Assembly (NCBI RefSeq): GCF_039526245.1
Contig: NZ_BAAAIV010000006.1
Span: forward strand, 90,802-154,801
Origin: Arthrobacter_H rhombi
GTDB taxonomy: Bacteria > Actinomycetota > Actinomycetes > Actinomycetales > Micrococcaceae
Length of the DNA: 64,000 nt
Reading direction: 5' to 3'
Part shown: positions 19,856 through 28,432 of the stretch, piece by piece
How positions within the stretch are numbered: position 1 is the first letter of the stretch
How the letters are laid out: every line of letters starts with the position of its first letter
The notes under the pieces: model-generated
What the model was told of the DNA's origin: nothing
Database searches by the model: none
What the model saw: only the letters and a program-made list of their open reading frames with translations
Translations under genes and position numbers: made by a program

Positions 19856-21901
19856 GTGGACCGGTCCGCGGACGAACCCGGGCAGCCCACGCTGCTGCAG
19901 GGCTTCGACCTCCGCGGACCGCTGCCCGGCGGGATCACCGCCGCCGCCACGCTGCCGGTGGCCCGGGTGCTGCTCGAGACCCAGGTGCCCCATCTGGACC
20001 GGCTCTATGACTACCTGGTCCCGGCCGAGCTCGACGCCACCGCCGTCCCGGGCGTGAGGATCCGGGCCCGGTTCGGCGGGCAGGAACTGTCCGGGTACCT
20101 CCTCGAGCGGCTCGCCGAGACCGACCCCGGGGTGAAACTGCAGCCACTGGGCAAGGTCGTCTCCACCGAGATCGTCCTGCGCGAGGACGTCCTGGCGCTC
20201 TGCCAGGCGGTCGCGGCACGCTACGCCGGCACCGTCCCCGACGTGATCCGCTCCGCCATCCCGCCGCGCATGGCCCGGGTGGAAACCGAAAAAACCCAGG
20301 ACGCAGTGTCGGCCGGCACCAGCGTCCCCGACGCCGACCCGGGCACCCGGGAACCGCCGTCGTGCCTTCCCGCCTACGACGGCGGTGCCTCCTACCTGCA
20401 GCAGCTTGCCACCGGGGGATCCCCCCGGGCAGTGCTCACCGTCATCCCCAACCAGCCCGGGGGCTGGCCGGCCCTGATCACCGAGGCGGTGCGTGCCTGC
20501 CGTGACTCCGGTCGGGGTGCCCTGGTGGTGGTGCCCGATGCCCGGGACCTGGACCGTGCTGCGGCCTCGCTGTCCGCCGCGTTGGGGGAGGCCGACGTCG
20601 CACGGCTCAGCGCCGAGGACGGCGCCACCTCCCGATACCGGGCCTTCCTGAGGATCGCCCGCGGCCATGCCCCGGTGGCCGTCGGGACCCGCTCGGCAGC
20701 CTACGCGCCCGTCCACGACCTGGGCCTGGTGGTGCTTTGGGAGGACCAGGACTCCAGCCACGCCGAGGCCAGGGCGCCCTACCAACACGCCCGCGAGGTC
20801 CTGCTGCTGCGTGCCGCGCAGGTTGGATGTGCGCTCCTCGTGGCCTCCAGCTCGCGCAGCGCCGAGGCCCAGCGCCTGGTGCTCACCGGCTGGGCGCCCG
20901 AACTCATGGCGCCCCGGGCGGTGCTGCGTGCCCAGGCACCCCGGGTGACCGCCAGCTCCGACTCCTTCGAGCAGGAACGCGACCCCGTGCTGCACGCCGC
21001 CCGGCTGCCCCGTATCGCCTGGTCGACGGCAGCCCGCGCTCTGGAACACGGGCCGGTGCTGGTCCAGGTCGCCCGGACAGGTTTCCTGCCGGCGGTCCGC
21101 TGCGAACGCTGCCGGGAGCCGGCCCGCTGCACCGAATGTGCGGGCCCCCTGGCGCTCGAGCACACGCACGCGGTCCCCGGCTGCCGCTGGTGCGGCAGGC
21201 AGGCACCGGGCTGGACCTGCCAGACCTGCGGCGGGCACCAGTTGCGTGCCGCGGCGATTGGCGCCGACCGCACCGCCGAGGAACTGGGGAGGGCTTTTCC
21301 GAAGGTCCCGGTCATCAGCGCCACCGGCGAGCACCCACGCCTCTCCGTTCCCTCGTCCCCGTCGCTGGTGGTCGCCACCCCGGGGGCCGAACCGGTCGCC
21401 GTCGGGGGATATGCTGCCGTGCTGCTGCTGGACGGGGACCGCATGCTGGCCCGCGATGAATTGCGCACCGGCGAGGAGGTGCTGCACCGCTGGCTCGCCG
21501 CGGCGTCCCTGGCCAAGCCGTCCCGTGAGGGCGGGGTCGTGGTGGTCGCCGCCGCCGATTCGGATCCGGTCAAGGCCCTGGTGCGGTGGGATGCCGCGGG
21601 CTTCGCCGAACGGGAGCTGGGCCTGCGCCGCGACCTGGGGCTGCCTCCGGCCGTGCGCACCGCTGCCCTGTCCGGGCCGGCGACCGCTGCGGACGCCTTC
21701 GCCGGGGCACTGGAACTCCACGAGACGGTGCGGCTGACCGGACCGGTGATCGAGGAGGACGGGGTGCACCGGTGGCTGCTGTTCTTCCCCTACGGGCAGG
21801 GGGCGCAGGTCACCGCCGAGCTGCGCCGCGTCAAGGCGCGCGCCTCGGCCAACCGCGACCCGGTGGTCAACGTCCGGGTCGACGCGCAGGGACTCCTCTA
21901 G
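19856..21901 (+). CDS. priA: Probable primosomal protein N' (PriA), helicase motifs degenerate
   Basis: PriA restarts collapsed replication forks. The N-terminal 3'-DNA-binding domain (VARVLLETQVPHLDRLYDYLVP) and the zinc-binding module are present; the latter has paired Cys motifs CERC, CTEC, CRWC and CQTC between about residues 415 and 462. The helicase core is altered: where Walker A GxGKT should be there is LTVIPNQPGGWPAL, and the DEEH box reads WEDQDSSH. Loss of the ATPase site is typical of actinobacterial PriA, so it probably acts as a loading scaffold. It starts with GTG 9 nt after metK and is convergent with the next gene. Confidence 0.9.
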   Translation: MDRSADEPGQPTLLQGFDLRGPLPGGITAAATLPVARVLLETQVPHLDRLYDYLVPAELDATAVPGVRIRARFGGQELSGYLLERLAETDPGVKLQPLGKVVSTEIVLREDVLALCQAVAARYAGTVPDVIRSAIPPRMARVETEKTQDAVSAGTSVPDADPGTREPPSCLPAYDGGASYLQQLATGGSPRAVLTVIPNQPGGWPALITEAVRACRDSGRGALVVVPDARDLDRAAASLSAALGEADVARLSAEDGATSRYRAFLRIARGHAPVAVGTRSAAYAPVHDLGLVVLWEDQDSSHAEARAPYQHAREVLLLRAAQVGCALLVASSSRSAEAQRLVLTGWAPELMAPRAVLRAQAPRVTASSDSFEQERDPVLHAARLPRIAWSTAARALEHGPVLVQVARTGFLPAVRCERCREPARCTECAGPLALEHTHAVPGCRWCGRQAPGWTCQTCGGHQLRAAAIGADRTAEELGRAFPKVPVISATGEHPRLSVPSSPSLVVATPGAEPVAVGGYAAVLLLDGDRMLARDELRTGEEVLHRWLAAASLAKPSREGGVVVVAAADSDPVKALVRWDAAGFAERELGLRRDLGLPPAVRTAALSGPATAADAFAGALELHETVRLTGPVIEEDGVHRWLLFFPYGQGAQVTAELRRVKARASANRDPVVNVRVDAQGLL

Positions 21902-21913
21902 GAGAGTTGTCGC

Positions 21914-22789
21914 CTAGTCGACAAGAAACAATTCAATGAAGTGCGCGGCCTCCGCCGGGCGCTCGTAGTGGATGAGATGGCCCACGCCGGCGATGATCTC
22001 GATCCGCGCCTGCGGGAAGGCGGCGGCGAGGGCATACTGCCCGGGCACCGAGCCGAGGTCATCGAGCTCACCGACCACCAGCAGCGTCGGGGCGGTGATC
22101 TCCGGTGCAACATCGCGCACCGTGTCCCGGATCGAGGACGCGAAGGACTCCTGCAGGCTGCTCCGGTTCGCGAACCTGCTGAAGTAGCGCCGGTGCTGAT
22201 CCACCACGTACGCCTGCGTGGCCGGATCACCGGAGGTCCCCATCATGGCCGACATGACGTCCACCACCAGTCGGCTGCGCAGCACTGCCAGTCCCAGTGG
22301 CTCGGGCAGCATCCGTCCGGCGGCGTAGTAGCCGGCGGCCAGCCGGGAGAACAACGCCTGCCGGCCCTCCAACGCGGGCTCGCAAATGGGGTTGACCAGG
22401 ACCAGGCGGGCAAAGGCCCCGGGGTATGCCGCTGCATGAAACGCCGCCACGATGGAGCCGAAGGAGTGGCCCAGCAGCGTCGTGGATTCCGGCAGCCCCA
22501 GATCGGCGCGCAACACCTCGATGACCCCCGCGTAGGTTGCGGCGTCGTGGACGGAAGCGGTGAATGCGGTGGAGTCCCCGAAGCCCGGCAGATCGGGTAC
22601 GACGACGGTGTAACCGGGCAGATGACGGACCAGCAGGTCCAGGCCGTGGTGGTCGCCGCGGAAACCGTGGATGGCCAGGATGATCCCGTGTGAGGGGCCC
22701 GACGCCGGATAGGTCCTCACCACCATCTCGGATCCGAGGTGGTGGTGACGGGTGGTGAAAGGCACGCGGCGGGCGGGGGATTCGCTCAT
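21914..22789 (-). CDS. Alpha/beta-fold hydrolase
   Basis: The 291-residue protein has an alpha/beta-hydrolase fold: oxyanion block AIHGFRG near residue 41, nucleophile Ser in LGHSFGS (about 107-113), catalytic Asp in ELDDL (about 236) and His in GVGHL (about 265). A 90-residue cap lies between strands 6 and 7. No signal peptide is present, so it is cytoplasmic. Substrate cannot be inferred. It lies 61 nt downstream of the SorC-type regulator on the same strand and may be its operon partner. Confidence 0.85.
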   Translation of the reverse strand: MSESPARRVPFTTRHHHLGSEMVVRTYPASGPSHGIILAIHGFRGDHHGLDLLVRHLPGYTVVVPDLPGFGDSTAFTASVHDAATYAGVIEVLRADLGLPESTTLLGHSFGSIVAAFHAAAYPGAFARLVLVNPICEPALEGRQALFSRLAAGYYAAGRMLPEPLGLAVLRSRLVVDVMSAMMGTSGDPATQAYVVDQHRRYFSRFANRSSLQESFASSIRDTVRDVAPEITAPTLLVVGELDDLGSVPGQYALAAAFPQARIEIIAGVGHLIHYERPAEAAHFIELFLVD

Positions 22790-22850
22790 GGGTCGAGCCT
22801 ATCGGGCCGGTGCCCCCGGTCGGTGCCGGAGGCGCCAGGCGGTCCGTGGT

Positions 22851-23873
22851 TCAGCGCAGCAGCCGCCAGGCGGTGCCCTCGTCGACGACCAGGTCGGTCA
22901 TCAGCCGCCCCTCCAGCGCCCCGCGCAGGGCCGGCAGCTTGCCACGGCCTGCGACCACCGCCAGGCGCTGGGGAATCCGGCGCAACTCGGCAAGACGCGG
23001 TCCGGTCGCCCGGTCGTTCATGGCGATGTCCTCGTCGCTGCCATCGCTGCGGTAGAACACAGTTGCCACGTCACCGACGACTCCCTGCTCCCGCAGCGCC
23101 CGCGCCTCCTGGGTGCTGACGTAACCGCCGCGGTAGATCTGGCTGGGCACTGCCGAGTCGATGGACCCCAGCCCGAAGACCGCCAGGCTGATGTCCCGGT
23201 GGGTGTCCAGCACCCGGATCACGGAACGCTCCTTCCACATGGCGGCGCGCGTCTCGGCCCGGTCGAAGAACGCCGGCACGGGGAACTGCTCCACCCGGGC
23301 AGTGAAGGCGGTGCCGAAGCGGAAGAGGATGTCGCTGGCGTAGGAGATGCCGGTGGTCTGCGGGTTCGCAGCGCCATTGAGCTGGACGAAGACCGTGTCA
23401 TGCGTGGGCTTGTGCACCAGGTGCTTGCTCAACGCACTAAGCGTCGAGCCCCACGCCAGCCCCACCGTCATGCCGGAGGAGATCAACGGCTGCACCACGT
23501 GGGCAGCGTGGGCGGCGACCCGTTCGAGCACCTCCGCCTCGCTGAGCGAACCATCAGTGGGCACCACCTGGGCGCGCACCCCGAACCGCTCCTCGAGGTC
23601 CCTTACCAGCGAGGTGGCCCGCCCCCGGGGCGGGTTCAGTTCGATCTTGACCAGCCCGGTGCGCTTGGCCAGGGAGAGCAGCCGCGACACCGTGGACCGG
23701 GAAACGCCCAAGTCACGGGCGATCGCCTCCATGGTCAGGTCCTGGACGTAGTAGAGCTGGGCGGCACGCAGCGCGTCGCGCTCCCGCCGGTCGCCGTTCG
23801 TGTGGCGTACGCCATGCACAATCGGTTCACTGCCCCGGGCCGTCGAGCCCGCGGGATGGTCATCACGACCCAT
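22851..23873 (-). CDS. SorC/DeoR-type sugar-binding transcriptional regulator, likely regulator of glpD
   Basis: The 340-residue protein has an N-terminal helix-turn-helix (about residues 38-75, LTMEAIARDLGVSRSTVSRLLSLAKRTG) and a C-terminal SorC-type sugar-phosphate-binding domain (MTVGLAWGSTL, FGLGSID, DVATVFY, VAGRGKL). I chose the ATG at 23873 because AAAGGGAG precedes it by 8 nt. It is divergent from glpD, and a perfect palindrome sits 16 nt upstream of its start. The inferred role is control of glycerol genes, with an effector such as glycerol-3-phosphate or dihydroxyacetone phosphate. It is not a GlpR of the classical DeoR type. Confidence 0.85.
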   Translation of the reverse strand: MGRDDHPAGSTARGSEPIVHGVRHTNGDRRERDALRAAQLYYVQDLTMEAIARDLGVSRSTVSRLLSLAKRTGLVKIELNPPRGRATSLVRDLEERFGVRAQVVPTDGSLSEAEVLERVAAHAAHVVQPLISSGMTVGLAWGSTLSALSKHLVHKPTHDTVFVQLNGAANPQTTGISYASDILFRFGTAFTARVEQFPVPAFFDRAETRAAMWKERSVIRVLDTHRDISLAVFGLGSIDSAVPSQIYRGGYVSTQEARALREQGVVGDVATVFYRSDGSDEDIAMNDRATGPRLAELRRIPQRLAVVAGRGKLPALRGALEGRLMTDLVVDEGTAWRLLR

Positions 23874-23888
23874 GGAATGGCTCCCTTT

Positions 23889-23902
23889 TGCACATATGTG
23901 CA
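23889..23902. promoter_or_regulatory. Perfect palindromic operator TGCACATATGTGCA
   Basis: This 14-bp palindrome has full two-fold symmetry. It lies 16 nt upstream of the SorC-type regulator and 97 nt upstream of glpD. Its length and position fit an operator for the adjacent regulator, giving autoregulation and control of glpD. I did not find another copy before glpF or glpK. Confidence 0.6.
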
Positions 23903-23998
23903 TCTCAATTGACCGCTAGGTGCTGCACTCACCAGACTACTTGGCGGTAGCCCGATACGGGATTCCCAGCACCACCTCGCAGCAAAGGATCGATCAGC

Positions 23999-25702
23999 GT
24001 GCCATCCACCCCAGCAGTCCGCCCGTCAGTTTCCACCCTCCGCGACCGGCCCCAGGCCCAGGTCCTCGTCGTCGGCGGCGGCATCAACGGTGTCGCCACG
24101 TTCCGGTATCTGGCCCTGCAGGGCATCGACGTCGCACTGGTTGAACGGGGGGACTACTGCCAGGGCGCCTCGGGCGCCTCCTCACACATGATCCATGGCG
24201 GCATCCGCTACCTGGAGAACGGCGAATTCCGCCTGGTCCGCGAGTCGGTCCAGGAACGCAACACCCTGCTGGCCATCGCCCCGCACTACGTCAAGCCGCT
24301 GCGCACCACCATCCCCGTCTTCTCCACGTTCTCCGGGATCCTCAGCGCCCCGGCCCGATTCCTCACCCACCGCAACGGAAAACCCCAGGAACGCGGTGCG
24401 CTGCTCATCAAGGCCGGCCTGATGATGTACGACGCCTTCGCCGGCTCCGGCCGCCTGACCGAACGCCACCGCTTCCACGGCCGGCGCCGCGCCCTGGCCG
24501 ACCTGCCCGCGCTGCGCCGCGACGTGAAGTACGCGGCCACCTACTTCGACGCCTCCGTGCACAACCCCGAACGACTGACCCTGGATGTGCTGCACGACGG
24601 GCTGGCAGCCAACCCGGACTCGCGTGCTTCCAACTACCTCTCACTCGTCTCCGAGCACGACGGCGTTGCCCGGCTGCGCGATGAGCTCACCGGCGGGGAA
24701 TTCGACTTCACTGCGCCGGTCATCGTCAATGCCACCGGCGCCTGGGTCGACCAGACCAACGAAACCCTGGGGCAGGAGAGCCGGTTCATGGGGGGGACCA
24801 AGGGATCCCACATCGTCCTGGACAGCCCCGAACTGCTTGCCGCCTGCGGTGGCCGGGAGATCTTCTTCGAGCACAGCGACGGACGTATCGTGCTGATCTA
24901 CCCGATGGGGGACCGGGTGTTGGTCGGCACCACCGACCTCGAAGCCGACATCACCCAGCCGGCACGTTGCACCCCCGAGGAAGTCGACTACTTCTTCGAG
25001 CTCATCAACCACGTCTTCCCCGATGTTGCCGTCTCCCGCGACGAAATCGTCTACCGCTTCTCCGGCGTCCGGCCACTGCCGCGTCACGACGACACCCAAC
25101 CAGGGTTCGTCTCGCGTGACTACAGGATCGAACAGCGCACCGGAGGGCGGGGCACCACGGTGCTCAGCCTCGTCGGCGGAAAATGGACCACCTTCAGGGC
25201 CCTCGCCGAGCACCTCGGAGCCGAGGCGCTGGGCGCCCTCGGCCGGTCCGCGGGACCGGACACCCGGTCGCTGGCCATCGGCGGTGGGGTCGACTACCCG
25301 CGCAACGACGTTGAACGCGAACGTTGGATCTCGGCGCGGACGGACCGGGCACCGCGCGAGCGTGTCTCCGTCCTGCTCGAACGTTATGGCACCCGCGCCG
25401 ACGAGGTCCTGGCCGTCTGCGGTCCGGATGATGCCCCACTGCGCCACTGCGCCGAACTGAGTGTCGATGAGCTCGGGCACATGGCCCGGAACGAACAGGT
25501 CGGACGGCTGGTCGATGTGTTCATCCGCCGCACCTCGCTGGCCTTCCGGGGCCTGGTCACCGCCGGGCTCATTGACGAATGCGCGGAGATCCTGGCGCCG
25601 CTGCTCGGCTGGGATGCCGAGCGCAGCGAAGCCGAGCGCTCCGATGCCCGCCGTGTCCTGTCCGAAGAGCACGGCGTCAACTTCACCCAGGCGGCTGCCT
25701 AG
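23999..25702 (+). CDS. glpD: Glycerol-3-phosphate dehydrogenase (FAD, aerobic) GlpD
   Basis: This membrane-associated flavoenzyme oxidises glycerol-3-phosphate to dihydroxyacetone phosphate and passes electrons to menaquinone. The FAD-binding VLVVGGGINGVATFR is at about residues 22-36, followed by GASGASSHMIHGGIRYLE (substrate/FAD) and the later YPMGDRVLVGTTD and SLVGGKWTTFRA blocks. At 567 residues it has the C-terminal helical cap domain. It starts with GTG at 23999 behind AAAGGA. It heads the glpD-glpF-glpK cluster, opposite the SorC-type regulator. Confidence 0.95.
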   Translation: MPSTPAVRPSVSTLRDRPQAQVLVVGGGINGVATFRYLALQGIDVALVERGDYCQGASGASSHMIHGGIRYLENGEFRLVRESVQERNTLLAIAPHYVKPLRTTIPVFSTFSGILSAPARFLTHRNGKPQERGALLIKAGLMMYDAFAGSGRLTERHRFHGRRRALADLPALRRDVKYAATYFDASVHNPERLTLDVLHDGLAANPDSRASNYLSLVSEHDGVARLRDELTGGEFDFTAPVIVNATGAWVDQTNETLGQESRFMGGTKGSHIVLDSPELLAACGGREIFFEHSDGRIVLIYPMGDRVLVGTTDLEADITQPARCTPEEVDYFFELINHVFPDVAVSRDEIVYRFSGVRPLPRHDDTQPGFVSRDYRIEQRTGGRGTTVLSLVGGKWTTFRALAEHLGAEALGALGRSAGPDTRSLAIGGGVDYPRNDVERERWISARTDRAPRERVSVLLERYGTRADEVLAVCGPDDAPLRHCAELSVDELGHMARNEQVGRLVDVFIRRTSLAFRGLVTAGLIDECAEILAPLLGWDAERSEAERSDARRVLSEEHGVNFTQAAA

Positions 25703-25716
25703 GCCTCCTCCCCGTC

Positions 25717-25740
25717 GGGCGGCGCACAGAAGCGCCGCCC
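25717..25740 (+). terminator. GC-rich hairpin between glpD and glpF
   Basis: GGGCGGCGC (25717-25725) pairs perfectly with GCGCCGCCC (25732-25740) around ACAGAA. No U-tract follows. It could terminate glpD transcripts, attenuate read-through into glpFK, or stabilise processed mRNA ends. Confidence 0.5.
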
Positions 25741-25838
25741 GGCCCCAGAATTTCCGCGCCGGCAACGACCGGTGAGTCGGAAAGCCGCGGGGCATCACCA
25801 GGTGCCCCGGGCCTCGCCTCACAACATAGGAGTCAACG

Positions 25839-26567
25839 ATGTCTCTGCATGTCTTCACCGCCGAAATGCTCGGCACCATGATGCTGTTGCTACTGGGCGG
25901 GGGAGTCGTTGCCAACGTCTCCCTGTCCGGTTCGAAAGGCCATGGGGGTGGCACCCTGATGGTGAACTTCGGTTGGGGTCTCGGCGTTTTCGCCGGTGTC
26001 TTCGTTGCCGCCGCCTCCGGCGCCCACCTGAACCCGGCCGTCACCATCGGGCTGCTCGTGAACCCCGACGTCACCGAATATGCCCCCGGAGTGGACAAGA
26101 CCTTCATCACCACGATGCTTTACTTCGCAGCGCAGATGATCGGGGCCTTCCTCGGTGCCGTGCTGTGCTGGGCGTCCTACCGGCAGCATTTCAATGCCGA
26201 ACCGGATCCTGCCACCAAGTTGGGCGTCTTCTCCACCGGACCGGCCATCAAGGGCAAATTCTGGAACCTCGTGACCGAGATCATCGCCACCTTCGTGCTG
26301 GTCTTCGTGATCTCCGGGCTCGGCAAGACCCCGCACCAGTTGGGCCCCCTGGCCGTCGGTTTGCTGGTGGTCGCCATCGGCGCCTCCCTGGGTGGACCCA
26401 CCGGATACGCCATCAACCCGGCGCGTGACCTCGGCCCGCGCATCGCCCACGCCATCCTGCCGATCAAGGGCAAGGGCGGCAGTGACTGGGGCTATTCCTG
26501 GGTACCCGTCGTCGGACCCCTGATCGGTGGGGCCATCGGCGGAGTGGCCGGCGCAGGGCTCTTCTAG
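25839..26567 (+). CDS. glpF: Glycerol uptake facilitator (aquaglyceroporin) GlpF
   Basis: This 242-residue membrane channel lets glycerol diffuse into the cell, where GlpK traps it. Six transmembrane segments and the two half-helices with NPA boxes are visible: GAHLNPAVT near residue 63 and GYAINPARD near 189. The Asp after the second NPAR is the glycerol-facilitator-type residue, and G/F residues near the filter fit a wide pore. A TAGGAG site precedes the ATG by 8 nt. It is followed by glpK. Confidence 0.94.
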   Translation: MSLHVFTAEMLGTMMLLLLGGGVVANVSLSGSKGHGGGTLMVNFGWGLGVFAGVFVAAASGAHLNPAVTIGLLVNPDVTEYAPGVDKTFITTMLYFAAQMIGAFLGAVLCWASYRQHFNAEPDPATKLGVFSTGPAIKGKFWNLVTEIIATFVLVFVISGLGKTPHQLGPLAVGLLVVAIGASLGGPTGYAINPARDLGPRIAHAILPIKGKGGSDWGYSWVPVVGPLIGGAIGGVAGAGLF

Positions 26568-26681
26568 ACCCAGCACGGCCCGCCGCGCATCGCCGGTGTC
26601 CCAGACTCGCAGCAGACGAGGCATGGGGTGCGCATGACCGCGGCAGCACTCCCCACAACCGGTATCTCGAAGGGAAAACCC

Positions 26682-28196
26682 ATGAGCCAGTACATCATCG
26701 CCATCGACCAGGGCACCACGAGTTCACGTGCCATCATCTTCGACCACGATGGCTCCATCGTCTCGGTCGGGCAGAAGGAACACGAGCAGATCTTCCCCAA
26801 GGCGGGTTGGGTCGAGCATGACGCCACGGAAATCTGGACCAATGTCCGTGAAGTCGTCGGTAGTGCCCTCTCCAAGGCCAACCTGACCCGGCACGACATC
26901 GCGGCGGTCGGCATCACCAACCAGCGCGAAACCACGGTCGTCTGGGACAAGAACACCGGAAAGCCCGTGTACAACGCCATCGTCTGGCAGGACACCCGGA
27001 CCCAGAAAATCGTCGACGAACTCTCCGCCGATGGGGGTGGGGACCGCTACAAGGACCGCGTCGGGTTGCCGCTGGCACCGTATTTCTCGGGCACCAAGGT
27101 CAAATGGATCCTGGACAACGTCGAAGGCGTACGGGAGCGGGCCGAGGCCGGTGACCTGCTCTTCGGCAACACCGATACCTGGGTGACCTGGAACCTCACC
27201 GGGGGAACAGACGGCGGCATCCACATCACCGACGTCACCAATGCCTCCCGCACCTTGTTCATGGACCTGGAAAAGCTGACGTGGGACGAGGGCATCCTGG
27301 CGGACTTCGGTGTCCCGGTGTCGATGATGCCCGACATCAAGTCCTCTTCGGAGGTCTATGGAACCGTCCATACCAACCAGCTGCTGCGCGAAGTCCCCGT
27401 CGCCGGGATCCTCGGCGACCAGCAGGCTGCGACCTTCGGACAGGCGGCGTTCTCGGCCGGCGAAGCCAAGAACACCTATGGCACGGGTTGCTTCCTGATC
27501 TTCAACACCGGCGAGGAGATCGTGAAGTCCTCCAACGGGCTGCTGACCACTGTTGCCTACAAGCTCGGTGACGAGAAGCCGGTGTATGCCCTCGAGGGGT
27601 CCATCGCCGTCGCCGGATCCCTGGTGCAGTGGTTGCGCGACAACATCGGCATGATCTCCTCGGCTGCCGAGGTGGAGGAGCTGGCCGCCGAGGTGGAGGA
27701 CAACGGGGGCGTCTACATCGTCCCGGCGTTCTCCGGATTGTTCGCCCCGTACTGGCGTCCGGATGCCCGCGGGGCCATCGTGGGCCTGACGCGTTTTGCC
27801 AATCGCTCCCACATTGCCCGCGCCGCCATGGAGGCCACCGCCTTCCAGACCCGTGAGGTCCTGGACGCCGTCAACGCCGACGCCGAGGTCCCGCTGACCG
27901 AACTGCGCGTCGACGGGGGCATGGTCGCCAATGAGAGCCTGATGCAGTTCCAAGCCGACCTTCTCGGGGTGCCCGTCGTCCGCCCGGAAGTCACTGAGAC
28001 GACCGCTTTGGGTGCCGCCTATGCTGCTGGTCTGGCCGTGGGCTTTTGGAAGGACCGTGATGAACTGCGGGCCAAGTGGGCCGAAGACACCCGCTGGGAG
28101 CCGTCCATGGAGCAGGAAGAGCGCGAACGGCAGATGCGCCTGTGGAAGAAGGCCGTGACCAAGACGTTCGACTGGGTCGACGAGGACGTGCAGTAA
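26682..28196 (+). CDS. glpK: Glycerol kinase GlpK
   Basis: It phosphorylates glycerol to sn-glycerol-3-phosphate. The 504-residue protein starts MSQYIIAIDQGTTSSRA, with the phosphate-1 motif at residues 7-16, and holds GITNQRETTVVWDKNTGKP, the adenosine-binding region and the FGGY-family C-terminal signature around VDGGMVANESLMQFQAD. The ATG at 26682 has AAGGGA 6-7 nt upstream; an in-frame upstream extension lacks conservation. It is the last gene of the glp cluster and is followed by a strong hairpin. Confidence 0.96.
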   Translation: MSQYIIAIDQGTTSSRAIIFDHDGSIVSVGQKEHEQIFPKAGWVEHDATEIWTNVREVVGSALSKANLTRHDIAAVGITNQRETTVVWDKNTGKPVYNAIVWQDTRTQKIVDELSADGGGDRYKDRVGLPLAPYFSGTKVKWILDNVEGVRERAEAGDLLFGNTDTWVTWNLTGGTDGGIHITDVTNASRTLFMDLEKLTWDEGILADFGVPVSMMPDIKSSSEVYGTVHTNQLLREVPVAGILGDQQAATFGQAAFSAGEAKNTYGTGCFLIFNTGEEIVKSSNGLLTTVAYKLGDEKPVYALEGSIAVAGSLVQWLRDNIGMISSAAEVEELAAEVEDNGGVYIVPAFSGLFAPYWRPDARGAIVGLTRFANRSHIARAAMEATAFQTREVLDAVNADAEVPLTELRVDGGMVANESLMQFQADLLGVPVVRPEVTETTALGAAYAAGLAVGFWKDRDELRAKWAEDTRWEPSMEQEERERQMRLWKKAVTKTFDWVDEDVQ

Positions 28197-28214
28197 CGAC
28201 GTTTCAACTGCAAG

Positions 28215-28251
28215 GCAGGACCCCGGCACCCCTGCGGTGCCGGGGTCCTGC
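28215..28251 (+). terminator. Strong terminator hairpin after glpK
   Basis: A perfect 16-bp stem (28215-28230 with 28236-28251) encloses CCTGC. It lies 18 nt past the glpK stop and directly upstream of the leuS promoter, isolating the two units. The tail is not U-rich. Confidence 0.75.
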
Positions 28252-28258
28252 TGTGCTG

Positions 28259-28264
28259 TAGACT
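28259..28264 (+). promoter_or_regulatory. -10 box (TAGACT) driving the leuS leader
   Basis: TAGACT fits TANNNT. It is 6 nt before the ATG of the leader peptide at 28271, so the transcript would begin at or next to that ATG. No clear -35 is seen; the -35 region falls inside the glpK terminator. Confidence 0.5.
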
Positions 28265-28270
28265 GGCCCC

Positions 28271-28297
28271 ATGTCAGCAGTCCTACGTCTTTCCTAG
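28271..28297 (+). CDS. leuS leader peptide MSAVLRLS
   Basis: An eight-codon frame (ATG to TAG) contains two leucine codons, CTA at 28283 and CTT at 28289. Both are rare in this genome, where CTG and CTC dominate. There is no Shine-Dalgarno, but the -10 box 6 nt upstream implies a leaderless start. The stop codon is the first part of a stable hairpin that abuts an intrinsic terminator. This is the layout of a ribosome-mediated attenuator sensing charged tRNA-Leu. Confidence 0.6.
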   Translation: MSAVLRLS

Positions 28298-28344
28298 CCG
28301 GGATCACCTTCCCGGCTGCCCCTTGTATGCCAAGGGGCTTTTTC
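28296..28344 (+). promoter_or_regulatory. leuS transcription attenuator: hairpin plus intrinsic terminator
   Basis: Hairpin 1 pairs AGCCGGGA (28296-28303) with TCCCGGCT (28310-28317). Directly adjacent, GCCCCTTG (28318-28325) pairs with CAAGGGGC (28331-28338) and is followed by TTTTTC, the clearest U-tract terminator in the window, about 90 nt before the leuS start. A ribosome stalled on the CTA/CTT codons would cover the 5' arm of hairpin 1. A second copy of GCCGGGA at 28382-28388 could capture the freed 3' arm. I could not identify a conventional antiterminator pairing with the terminator arms. Confidence 0.65.
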
Positions 28345-28432
28345 GTGTCAGGCTTCCGTCGCCTTTTCCAAGGTGTCGTTGGCCGGGACTGGACGACCCA
28401 CATATTCTGCACTACCAGAAGGCGTACACATC

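Noticed and set aside
19370..21769. Minus-strand open frame (799 codons) opposite metK and priA
   Set aside because: Same antisense composition bias, and it crosses two real plus-strand genes.
28265..28432. T-box riboswitch upstream of leuS
   Set aside because: No AGGGUGGNACCGCG-like T-box sequence or specifier-loop architecture is visible; the short Leu-codon ORF plus terminator explains the region better.
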